From NCBI RefSeq assembly GCF_000024025.1, contig NC_013131.1, positions 6,386,001-6,450,000 on the forward strand: a DNA stretch of 64,000 nucleotides, written 5' to 3'. The stretch comes from Catenulispora acidiphila DSM 44928 (lineage in GTDB: Bacteria; Actinomycetota; Actinomycetes; Streptomycetales; Catenulisporaceae). The position numbers were made by a program, and so were the translations under genes. Below, piece after piece: positions 41,356 through 49,276 of this stretch; position 1 is the first letter of the stretch; every line of letters starts with the position of its first letter. The notes beneath the pieces were generated by a model. That model had not been told where the DNA came from. It did not search any database and was given only the letters and a program-made list of their open reading frames with translations.

Positions 41356-43509
41356 TCATGGGCAGTTGTGGATGTCGCTGGTGGAGGATGCCAGGACCAC
41401 GTTCGCGGTGACCAGGTTCAGGCCGAGCGCGTTGATCTTGACGTGGACGGCGTTGACGGTGAGCACGCCCGGGCTGGCGAGTTGCTCGTTGAGGATCAGC
41501 GAGACGCCCGCCACGCTGATCTTCGTGTTCGGCGCCACCGCGGTCGGCTTGGAGATCACCACGACGCCGCCGACCTTCAGGTAGGCGATGGTGGTGCTGC
41601 CGTTGGCGGCCTGGCAGGTGCTCGTGGACTGGGACTGGACCGCGCCGATGGTGATCACGGGCACGCCGGGCAGTCCGATCGAGGTGTTGTCGACCGAGGC
41701 CTGGACCGTGGACTTGGACGGGTTGAGCGAGGTGGTCACCGACGCGCACAGCGTGCCGGAGTTGATCAGGCCGGAGAGGCTCACCACGCAGGGCGGGGCG
41801 ACGGTCTCGGCGGTGGTGGTGCTGACCGAGCCGGTGTCCGGTGTCGGGGCGATCGAGAGCAGTTGCAGGCCCAGGGCGGAGGCGCTGGCGGTGAGACCGT
41901 AGGCGCGCCCGGTCAGAACCTGCGGGGTCACCGAGACGGTCTCGCTGCCGCAGGCGCTGGTGGCGCCGTTGTTGTTGGCGTCACCGCTGTAGGCGACCAC
42001 CCAGTTGTAGACGCCGGGAGCGCTGACCGGCACGGTACCGGAGTTGTACGTCCCGCTTCCCGCCACCGCGTCCGTCAGGGTGCTGATAGCGGTCTGGCAG
42101 CTGGTGTCGCCGGGGGCGTACAGCTTGAACGTGAGGCTACCGGTGGGGTTGAAGCCGCCGGACAACGTGCCGGCGTCCGAGATGGTGCCACCGACCGGAA
42201 CCGAGGCGGACGGCGTGGTCGTCAGTGACGGACTGGCTTTCGTCACCGTGACGGTCTCGCTGCCGCAGGCGCTGGTGGCGCCGTTGTTGTTGGCGTCACC
42301 GCTGTAGGCGACCACCCAGTTGTAGACGCCGGGTGCGCTGACCGGCACGGTACCGGAGTTGTACGTCCCGCTTCCCGCCACCGCGTCCGTCAGGGTGCTG
42401 ATAGCGGTCTGGCAGCTGGTGTCGCCGGGAGCGTACAAAGTGAACGTGAGGCTACCGGTCGGGTTGAAGCCACCGGACAACGTGCCGGCGTCCGAGATGG
42501 TGCCGCCGACCGGAACCGCGCCGGAGGGCGTGGTCGTCAGGGACGGACTGGCTTTGGACACCGTGACCGTCTCGCTGCCGCACGCCGTGGTGGGTGCGGG
42601 GTTGTTGTTGGCGTCACCGCCATAGGACACGGTCCAGCTGTAGGTGCCCGGGACGGAGGCGTTGAAGGTGCCGGAGGGGTAGGTGCCGTTGCCGTTGACC
42701 GCGGTTGTCAGGGTGCTGATAGCGCTTTGGCAGCTGGTGTCGCCGGGACCGTAGAGGTTGAAGGTGAGCGTCCCGCTGGGAACCCGGCCGTTGGCCAGCA
42801 CGGCGGAGTCGGAGATCGTGCCGCCGACCGTGGTGTCCGGGGACGGGGTGGTGGAGGCGATCACCGGGTTGGCCTTCGGGATGATGATCGAGGCGCCGGT
42901 CACGTTCTCCTCCAAGGAGAAGAACGCACTGGCCCCGTCGTTCAATCCGGCCGACGGGCTACAGGTCGAGGCCGTGTTTCCGGTGCAGGACTCGGCGAAG
43001 TTCACCACGCCGGAGGTCTTGGCCGCGTTGATGCCCGAGTAGCTGATACCGGGCCCGCCGTATTTGGTGGGGTCGAACGGGCAGCCGGCCGGGGTGCCCG
43101 AGAAGCCCCCGGAGCAGATCCCGTCCCCGTCGAATCCGAAGATGTCGGCGCCGGAGTTCAGGGTGACGTTCGGAATCGCGACGCCGGCCTCGTTGAGCAC
43201 CCCGACTTCGGTGTCGTCCGCCCCGTCGTAGGGGTTTCCGCTGTTCGGGTCGCTGAGCACGGAGACGGTGCCGTCGGACTGGAACACCAACAGCACCGCG
43301 CAGCCGGTCGCGTTCCCGACCGCCGGGCACTCGTGGAACGGCGGCGGCGGGTTGACGGCGGCCGCGGCGGGCATCGCGCCGACCGACAGCACGGCGGCGA
43401 CCATGGCCACGGCGACACCCGCGGCCAGCGCGGTGAAGGACTTCTTGCGTGGGCGATGCCACCAGACGCCGAACACGCCGACAACGCGGCGTAAGCGGTC
43501 TCGTGTCAC
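41356..43509 (-). CDS. Large secreted protein: Ig-like repeats plus choice-of-anchor P domain
   Basis: 717 residues, secreted. After a basic start and TM-like signal (ALAAGVAVAMVAAVLSVGAMPAAAA) comes an N-terminal domain with VFQSDGTVSVLSDP and a GFDGDGICSGG-like Cys pair, then three Ig-like repeats of about 105 residues, each with FNPTGSLTFxLYAPGDTSC and ACGSETVTV, then a C-terminal choice-of-anchor P domain (TASASALGLQLL, APTPDTGSVSTTT, SLILNEQL, VNAVHVKINALGLNLVTANVVLA). The GTG start has AGGGGG 8 bases upstream. The repeats look like adhesive or surface-exposed domains; no LPXTG motif is present. Confidence 0.93.
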   Translation of the reverse strand: MTRDRLRRVVGVFGVWWHRPRKKSFTALAAGVAVAMVAAVLSVGAMPAAAAVNPPPPFHECPAVGNATGCAVLLVFQSDGTVSVLSDPNSGNPYDGADDTEVGVLNEAGVAIPNVTLNSGADIFGFDGDGICSGGFSGTPAGCPFDPTKYGGPGISYSGINAAKTSGVVNFAESCTGNTASTCSPSAGLNDGASAFFSLEENVTGASIIIPKANPVIASTTPSPDTTVGGTISDSAVLANGRVPSGTLTFNLYGPGDTSCQSAISTLTTAVNGNGTYPSGTFNASVPGTYSWTVSYGGDANNNPAPTTACGSETVTVSKASPSLTTTPSGAVPVGGTISDAGTLSGGFNPTGSLTFTLYAPGDTSCQTAISTLTDAVAGSGTYNSGTVPVSAPGVYNWVVAYSGDANNNGATSACGSETVTVTKASPSLTTTPSASVPVGGTISDAGTLSGGFNPTGSLTFKLYAPGDTSCQTAISTLTDAVAGSGTYNSGTVPVSAPGVYNWVVAYSGDANNNGATSACGSETVSVTPQVLTGRAYGLTASASALGLQLLSIAPTPDTGSVSTTTAETVAPPCVVSLSGLINSGTLCASVTTSLNPSKSTVQASVDNTSIGLPGVPVITIGAVQSQSTSTCQAANGSTTIAYLKVGGVVVISKPTAVAPNTKISVAGVSLILNEQLASPGVLTVNAVHVKINALGLNLVTANVVLASSTSDIHNCP
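41941..42885 (-). repeat. 315-bp tandem repeats encoding Ig-like domains
   Basis: Three units at 41941-42255, 42256-42570 and 42571-42885, period exactly 315 bases (105 codons). The first two are nearly identical at DNA level, the third is diverged, which indicates recent duplication or gene conversion at the C-terminal side of the array. Confidence 0.9.
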
Positions 43510-43985
43510 TTTGGGTACCCCCTGGCTTGAACGGACAGGCGGATCGACCGGTCCGCCCCGCGGGCATCCTCGCAGTGCCCACCGCCGCCCACTATCGCTG
43601 GAAAGAGTGAAGCCGCGAGAGCAGAAGACCGCCTATCGGCACAGGTCAAGCACCTAGAGCGAATCACGATGCTGATTCCCGTATATCAGGGCTCGATAAC
43701 GCTTACCGATCAGCGCGGCAGCCCGAACCCCGTGGGACGCGCCCGGCTGAAGGCACCCACGTCCCAGTACCCATATTTCGCTGACACTCCCATTTCGCCC
43801 GCCCGCGGCAGCCCGATCCGTTCTCTGCGGCCGCGGCGACGGCGGCGGCGATGTCGGAGCTGTCTTTGGGCGAGGTCGGCCAGCACTTCGGGGTCGTGAT
43901 TTCGCAGGCGGCTGATGACAGCTTCCAGGCCGGTGTCCTCGAGGGACTTCTCCAGGCTCTGCACCTGGCTCGAGCGCTCAGCGGT
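43510..43985. other. Gene-poor spacer
   Basis: Apart from one doubtful short minus-strand ORF (43710-43964), I see nothing clearly coding here. It contains the promoter of the secreted repeat protein and two short copies of GGCAGCCCGAWCC (near 43720 and 43807). Confidence 0.5.
43710..43964 (-). CDS. Doubtful small ORF
   Basis: 84 codons starting at GTG: LEKSLEDTGLEAVISRLRNHDPEVLADLAQ followed by an Arg run and a Gly/Arg/Pro tail. The first 30 residues look like real protein (amphipathic helix), the rest does not. It could be the start of a truncated gene. It lies 22 bases after a strong terminator. Confidence 0.25.
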   Translation of the reverse strand: MQSLEKSLEDTGLEAVISRLRNHDPEVLADLAQRQLRHRRRRRRGRRERIGLPRAGEMGVSAKYGYWDVGAFSRARPTGFGLPR

Positions 43986-44023
43986 GTCGCCGAAGCGCCC
44001 GGGTTTCCGGGCGCTTCGGCGAC
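43986..44023 (-). terminator. Terminator of the nucleotide-sugar operon
   Basis: Perfect 17-bp stem GTCGCCGAAGCGCCCGG / CCGGGCGCTTCGGCGAC with a 4-nt loop, 23 bases after the epimerase stop (44047). Confidence 0.9.
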
Positions 44024-44046
44024 ATTCAGCGGCTGCTCGGTCCGCG

Positions 44047-45084
44047 TCAGATGGTTCCGTTCTCGACGGCGCTGACGATCCAGGGGATGACCTCGTCGAG
44101 CATGGTGTCCAGGGTGGTGTCGGCGGAGAAGCCGAGGACGCGGGCGGCCTTGTCGGTGGCCGGGACCCTGCGCTGGACGTCGTACTCGAACGGGTCGTCG
44201 GAGATCAGAGTCATCGGCACGTCCGCGCCCTTGATCTTGCCCCAGATGGCCTGGGCCAGCTCGGCCACCGAGTGTCCGTGCGGGGTGGACAGGTTGAAGT
44301 CGTCGTTGACCGCGTCCGGGTGCTCCATGGCGGTGACGATCCCGCGCGCGAGGTCCCCGCCGTAGGTGTAGTGCCGGATCTGCTCGCCGGTGCCCAGGAT
44401 GTGCAGCGGGTCCTGGCCCTTGACGATCTTCTGCACCAGGTCCGGCACGACGTGGCTCATGGCCAGCTTCACGTTCCCGGACAGGATCTCCTCGTCGCCC
44501 AGCGCGCGCGATTCGCCGACGCCGACGCAGTTGAACGGCCGCACGATCGTGTAGGGCAGCTTGTACTGGTCCCAGGCCGCCTTGGCGAAGTACTCCACGG
44601 CGAGCTTCTGGAAGCCGTAGGAGGACAACGGCGGGGGCACCTGCCGCTCCTGGCCCTCGAAGGACGGCCACTCGGTCGCCGACTCGAACACCATCGAGGA
44701 CGACATGTACGTGACCTTCTTCAGCCGGCCCGTGCCGCCGGCGTGCGCCTTGATCGCCGCGTCGCACGAGGAGGCCATGATCCGCTCGTTGGTCGCGAGC
44801 AGGTCGTAGGCGTAGGTGTGGAAGTAGGAGATCCCGCCGATCAGCGCGGCGCCGGCGATGAAGTGGTCGCAGTCCGACAGGAGCTCGACCATCAGCTCGG
44901 TGTCGCGGACGTCGCCCTCGTGGAACTCGTAATCCGGGTGCTGGTCGTAGGACTTGGTGACTGGACCGTACTTGGAGTAGTTGTCGATCCCCACGACCTT
45001 GTAGCCCCGGCCCAGCAGTTCCTCGACCACATAGCCGCCGATGAACCCGGCCGAACCGGAAACCAGAACCTTTTTCTGCGTCAT
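44047..45084 (-). CDS. NAD-dependent nucleotide-sugar epimerase/dehydratase
   Basis: 345 residues, extended SDR. GSAGFIGGYVVEELL (nucleotide-binding, residues 10-24), MSSSMVFES and SYGFQK (catalytic Tyr156 and Lys160 as Y-x3-K), and NCVGVGESR substrate-loop. It probably interconverts a UDP- or GDP-sugar that feeds the neighbouring transferase. ATG 45084 overlaps the stop of the GT2 gene (ATGA). Last gene of a three-gene operon (dehydrogenase, GT2, epimerase). Confidence 0.94.
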   Translation of the reverse strand: MTQKKVLVSGSAGFIGGYVVEELLGRGYKVVGIDNYSKYGPVTKSYDQHPDYEFHEGDVRDTELMVELLSDCDHFIAGAALIGGISYFHTYAYDLLATNERIMASSCDAAIKAHAGGTGRLKKVTYMSSSMVFESATEWPSFEGQERQVPPPLSSYGFQKLAVEYFAKAAWDQYKLPYTIVRPFNCVGVGESRALGDEEILSGNVKLAMSHVVPDLVQKIVKGQDPLHILGTGEQIRHYTYGGDLARGIVTAMEHPDAVNDDFNLSTPHGHSVAELAQAIWGKIKGADVPMTLISDDPFEYDVQRRVPATDKAARVLGFSADTTLDTMLDEVIPWIVSAVENGTI

Positions 45085-45851
45085 GTCAGGTCGTCTCTTT
45101 CTTTCTTGTTCAACAGCTGCAACTGCTCGAGGGTCAGGGGAGGTCCGAAGGCGAGCCGGTACCACTTCAGGTACTTGGGCAGCCATTTGGAGAGCTGGAA
45201 GTTCGATTCGCCCAGCGTACGGTCCAGCCAGATCGTCGGGATCTCGGCGACCGGCCGGCGCAGCCGTCGGGCCTTGGCGGTCAGCTCGATCCCGATCTCG
45301 AACCCGTCGCGGGAGTCGATCCCGACCTCTCGCACGAAATCGGTGGAATACGCCTTGAAGGAGTTCGTCGCGTCCCGCGTTCCCACTCGCGCGAAGAACG
45401 CCAGGGAACGACCGGCCATGCTCGACAGCGTGCCCTTGAACAGCGGCCCGCCGACCTGCTGCCCGCCGGGCATGTACCGGGAGGCCGCCGCGACCGCGAC
45501 GCCGCGCTCGACCAACCGGGCCAGGATATCGATCTGCCGCGGGTCGTCGCAGCCGTCAGCCATCGTCACCACCGCCGCCGGCGACTTGGCGGTGTCGATC
45601 CCGAACCGGATCGCGTTGGCCGGGCCCCGGCCGTAGGTGTTGATCAGACAGCGCAGCCGCGGCTCGTGCTCGGCGTAGCGCTCGATGATCGGCACGGTCA
45701 AGTCCTCGGGGCTGTCCACGACGACCAGGACTTCACACGGCATCGAGACGGCCTCGAAGAGCCGGTCCAGCACCGGGACGATGTTCTCGCCCTCGTTGTA
45801 GGCCGGGATGACGACGGAGACCTTGGGATTCCCCTGCTCGACCGAGCTCAT
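45081..45851 (-). CDS. GT2 family glycosyltransferase (dolichyl-phosphate-mannose synthase-like)
   Basis: 256 residues, GT-A fold: VSVVIPAYNEGENIVPVLDRL, then the SPEDLTVPIIERY strand, VTMADGCDDPRQ with the DXD-like D-G-C-D metal site, and GGPLFKGTLSSMAGRSLAFF. There is no membrane segment at the C-terminus, so it is a soluble polyprenyl-phosphate glycosyltransferase. ATG 45851 overlaps the upstream stop by ATGA, linking it to the dehydrogenase gene. It may supply the polyprenyl-linked sugar to GT39-type transferases. Confidence 0.94.
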   Translation of the reverse strand: MSSVEQGNPKVSVVIPAYNEGENIVPVLDRLFEAVSMPCEVLVVVDSPEDLTVPIIERYAEHEPRLRCLINTYGRGPANAIRFGIDTAKSPAAVVTMADGCDDPRQIDILARLVERGVAVAAASRYMPGGQQVGGPLFKGTLSSMAGRSLAFFARVGTRDATNSFKAYSTDFVREVGIDSRDGFEIGIELTAKARRLRRPVAEIPTIWLDRTLGESNFQLSKWLPKYLKWYRLAFGPPLTLEQLQLLNKKERDDLT

Positions 45852-47059
45852 ATTCGTACCCCGTCGCCGAGGCTGTTCCAGATGTCGGCGACCGGCAGGT
45901 CGGTCTTCAGGTCCCGGTACTCCTGATGCGGCGCACCGATGATCAGCAGGTCCGCCTCGGCCAGCACCTTGTCCAGCGGCACCAGCGACGGGTCGACGGT
46001 CACCAGCGGGTCGGTGCACAGCACCTCGGAGGCCTTGAACTTCAGGATCCGCTTGAGCTTGTACGACAGCGACGAGCGGATGTCGTCACTGCCGCCCTTG
46101 AACGCCATCCCCAAGATGCCCACGGTCATGTTCTTCAGGTCGTACTGCGCGTCCAGCCGGTCCACCACATACAGGGGCAGCCCCTCATTGGTGGTCATCG
46201 CCGCATAACCCAGGGTGAAGTTGTTGTTGTGGAACGCCGCGAGCTGCATGGTGTCCTTGAACAGACACGGCCCGGCGGCGAAGCCCGCGCCGGGCATGTC
46301 CGCGGCCCGCGGGTAGTCCTGCGACAGGCCGGCACGGATCCGCTCGAAGTCCAGACCCCGGTCGTTGGCCATCATGTAGAACTGGTTGACCGCGGCGAAC
46401 TTGATGTACCGCCAGGTGTTCGTGAACAGCTTGGCCAGCTCCGCCTCCTCCGGCGACAGCGGCACGATCGTGTCCGTCAGCCGGGAGAACAACGCCGCCG
46501 CCCGGCTCTGCGCCGCCTCGGTCCGCCCGGACACGATCTGCGGCAGCTCGAACAGCTCGGTCATCGCCTTGCCCTCGGCGATCCGCTCCGGGCAGAACGC
46601 CACATCCACGTCCACGCCCAGCCGCGCGATCATCCGTTCGACGAGCTCGGTCACCCCCGGATACACCGTGGAGCGCAGCACCATCAGCTGCCCGTCGCGC
46701 AGATACGGCGCACAGGTCTGCAATGCCCGCGGTATCGCGGTCTGGTCGGGATTCAGGTGCTCGTCCACCGGCGTCCCGATGACCACGATGACGTTCTCCG
46801 CGGTGCCCACCACGGCCGGGTCCGTCGAGGCGACCAGGGCTCCGGAGGCCACCACCCGCTCCAGCACCGGCGCGGCACCCGGCTCGTCGAACGGCAGTGT
46901 CGCGGAGTTCACCAGCTCCACCGCCCGCGCGGACACGTCGTACACCGTGACCCGCGAACCACCGTCCGCCAGAGCGATCGCCAGCGGCAGTCCCACATGA
47001 CCGCCCCCGCCAATCACCACGACATCGCGTTCGAACACGCCTATGGACGATTCGGACAT
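45848..47059 (-). CDS. UDP-sugar (UDP-ManNAc/UDP-Glc type) dehydrogenase
   Basis: 403 residues of the nucleotide-sugar dehydrogenase family. NAD-binding GGGGHVGLPLA near 17-27, IVVIGTPVDEH, FCPERIAEGKAM, the catalytic Cys265 in GAGFAAGPCLFKDT and the family Lys in EEAELAKLFTN are clear. It oxidises a UDP-hexose(amine) to the uronate. AAGGAT precedes ATG 47059. First gene of the operon. Specific sugar cannot be assigned. Confidence 0.95.
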   Translation of the reverse strand: MSESSIGVFERDVVVIGGGGHVGLPLAIALADGGSRVTVYDVSARAVELVNSATLPFDEPGAAPVLERVVASGALVASTDPAVVGTAENVIVVIGTPVDEHLNPDQTAIPRALQTCAPYLRDGQLMVLRSTVYPGVTELVERMIARLGVDVDVAFCPERIAEGKAMTELFELPQIVSGRTEAAQSRAAALFSRLTDTIVPLSPEEAELAKLFTNTWRYIKFAAVNQFYMMANDRGLDFERIRAGLSQDYPRAADMPGAGFAAGPCLFKDTMQLAAFHNNNFTLGYAAMTTNEGLPLYVVDRLDAQYDLKNMTVGILGMAFKGGSDDIRSSLSYKLKRILKFKASEVLCTDPLVTVDPSLVPLDKVLAEADLLIIGAPHQEYRDLKTDLPVADIWNSLGDGVRI

Positions 47060-47428
47060 AATAATCCTTACTGTGACTGCTGTCATGCCAATCAGACTTG
47101 GCTGGAGCACTTTACATCGGATAAGGGCCGCAGGGGCACGTATAAGAAGACTGTTTCAGCTGGCAGAACAGGCTATCTCGTCGCGATGCGACGTCGAATA
47201 GGCCATCCGCGATATTGTCATCACCCCCGGCACCGGCACAGGGATCCTGCCACAGCCGGTACGCTACGGTCGCCGAGCGATCGGCGTCCTCGGGCGGCCG
47301 GCGGCTGCGGCTGCCGTCCGGAACGACGCGACTCGGCTGCGGGTCATGACATCCTCGATCACGCGAGGGCGGGACGAGCACTTCGCACTTCGCGGGGCGG
47401 CTCAGGATCTGAAACGGAAGACGTTGTG
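47060..47428. promoter_or_regulatory. Divergent promoter region of the nucleotide-sugar operon and a membrane protein
   Basis: 369 bases between divergent starts. The half nearest 47059 is AT-rich relative to the window (CATAATAATCCTTACTGTGAC). No gene or clear operator is recognised; short reading frames here have no coding character. Confidence 0.4.
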
Positions 47429-49084
47429 ATGTCAGCCGAGAGCCGGGCGGTTCAGGACCCAGACCTCGACGATGGGGACTCTGTCGCCCTGCCGCGGCGA
47501 CCGTTCGTCGTGCGGGCCCGAAGTGCCGCCGACGCGGTGGTCAGCCGGGCCTCTGACCTCAGAGCACGACTCGGCGATCGCTCCGTGTTCTTCGGCACGT
47601 TCGTCGTACTGTTCAGCGGCTTGCTCTTCCGAAACCGGTGGGTGTTCTCACGCCATGTGACGGAGTTCGGCGACGAGGCCCTGAATTCGCTTCTCGTCCG
47701 TAAGGCGCTGCGCTTCCATCTGCTCGTCGGCAACTACTCGCGGGTCGGGTTCCATCATCCGGGGCCGGCCTTCATGGACAACCAGGCGATCGGGCAGGGG
47801 CTCTTCTACGACCTCCTCCACCTGGTCCCCGCTCCGTTCAACGGCCAACTCGTGGCGGTCATGGCGATGAACTGCCTCATGCTCGCCGCGGTCGTGCGGA
47901 TCGTGTGGCGCCATACCGGATCGCTGGCCTGTGCCCTGCTGGCAGCGGTCGTCCCCTACACCTACCTCGCGTTCCCCACAGCAGGGGGCGATCCGATCGC
48001 CAGTACGTGGATGCCCGACCAGTACCTGGTCCCGGTTCTGCTCCTCATCTTCTCAGCGGCCGCCGTCAGTACCGGACGGCTCACCGAGCTTCCATATCTG
48101 GCCTTCTCCTGCCTGTATCTGTGGCACGGGCACGTATCCTTCCTCCTGATCGCGACAGCCATCGCAGCCACGGCCGTCGCGCTCCCGGCGGTCAGGCGTG
48201 TGGTCAGCGGAAGCTGGTCGTGGTCCTTCGAACGACGCCCCGCCCTGATCGCGGCGGGGTGGGTTCTGCTGTTCGCCCTGCCCCTCGTGCTGAACCTCGC
48301 GTTGCACTGGCCCGGCGAGTTCGGCAAATACCTCCACTACAGCCAATCGCCTCAAGCCGGCCATCACTCGCTGAGCCAGGCGGTGGACTACATGGCTTCG
48401 TACTGGTCGACCGGATCTCATCCCTTCCTGGAGTTGCCGGCCGTGTACCTGGCGGCCTTGTGCAGTGCGATCACCTTTCCCGACACCGCGACGCGCAGGT
48501 TCTTCACCGGTGCGGTCGTGGGGGGCGCGATGGCCAGCCTCATGCTGGTCTACTACGCGACCAACGGTATCGACGATCTCTCCGCTTCCTACATCGGCAT
48601 GTGGTCGATGATGGTGGTCCCCGCACTACTGCTCGTCATCGCCTGCCGGCTTTGGACGCTGTTCCGCCGGCCTCCGTCCGCTCTGCCGCGCGTAGCGATC
48701 CTCGGAGCGGCTGTGGCTGCTCTCTTCGTCGCCATGACGGCACCGCATCTGGAAAACCTGTACACCCCGGGCCGGAGCACTCCGCAGGCATTCAAGTCCC
48801 TCCAAGCGGTCGCGGGCGGCCGGACGATCATGATCGACGTCGGCGCCGACATCGGGCCGGACGTGCCGGGAATCGTTCTGCAGGCTGCCCGGCAGGGCGA
48901 CAGGGCATGCGTCACCGACCCGGCCATGGCGTTGTTCCTCACCTCGGACTACATCTGCACCGGCGCCGATCGGGCGCACGGGACGCTGTTCTACGCCAGC
49001 CGGCGGCCGCAGACGCAAGAGAAGGACGGACCGGCGGTGGCGATCCTGGGGGGCACGGAGTTCTCCCTCAAGCCCCGGTCGTAG
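47429..49084 (+). CDS. Polytopic membrane protein, probably polysaccharide- or glycosyl-transfer related
   Basis: 551 residues, about 10-12 membrane segments after a charged N-terminus, with a C-terminal soluble part. No catalytic motif is recognised. FGDEALNSLLVRKALRFHLLVGNYSRVGFHHPGPAFM in the first loop resembles the DE-containing loop of GT39/ArnT-like and O-antigen proteins in character. GGAAG lies 8 bases before ATG 47429. Divergent from the nucleotide-sugar operon, so a role in making or exporting a glycan is inferred only. Confidence 0.8.
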   Translation: MSAESRAVQDPDLDDGDSVALPRRPFVVRARSAADAVVSRASDLRARLGDRSVFFGTFVVLFSGLLFRNRWVFSRHVTEFGDEALNSLLVRKALRFHLLVGNYSRVGFHHPGPAFMDNQAIGQGLFYDLLHLVPAPFNGQLVAVMAMNCLMLAAVVRIVWRHTGSLACALLAAVVPYTYLAFPTAGGDPIASTWMPDQYLVPVLLLIFSAAAVSTGRLTELPYLAFSCLYLWHGHVSFLLIATAIAATAVALPAVRRVVSGSWSWSFERRPALIAAGWVLLFALPLVLNLALHWPGEFGKYLHYSQSPQAGHHSLSQAVDYMASYWSTGSHPFLELPAVYLAALCSAITFPDTATRRFFTGAVVGGAMASLMLVYYATNGIDDLSASYIGMWSMMVVPALLLVIACRLWTLFRRPPSALPRVAILGAAVAALFVAMTAPHLENLYTPGRSTPQAFKSLQAVAGGRTIMIDVGADIGPDVPGIVLQAARQGDRACVTDPAMALFLTSDYICTGADRAHGTLFYASRRPQTQEKDGPAVAILGGTEFSLKPRS

Positions 49085-49276
49085 ATGGCGTCCAGCGTCG
49101 TCCCTGACACAGAACGCGTCTTCGGCCCGACGCTGACATAGGTCCCGTGCGTGTTCGCGCTCACGGTGCGGCACGTCGGCGGTGCGCTCGGGGTCGAATA
49201 TCGCGAAGCGTTGACGGCTGTCGCCCCGACAGCGCGGTGACCGGCCCGCTTGTCGCCGTCAACGTCCGCCGCTCCG

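Noticed and set aside
41941-42885. CRISPR-like array
   Set aside because: The repeat unit is 315 bp and coding; no short spaced repeats.
47112-47381. Small minus-strand ORF in the divergent sugar-operon promoter
   Set aside because: Composition and position look like untranslated promoter DNA; no SD and no recognised family.
45926-49084. Very long open frame on the plus strand extending upstream of the membrane protein
   Set aside because: It runs antisense through the dehydrogenase gene; only the part from ATG 47429 has membrane-protein character, codon bias and a Shine-Dalgarno sequence.
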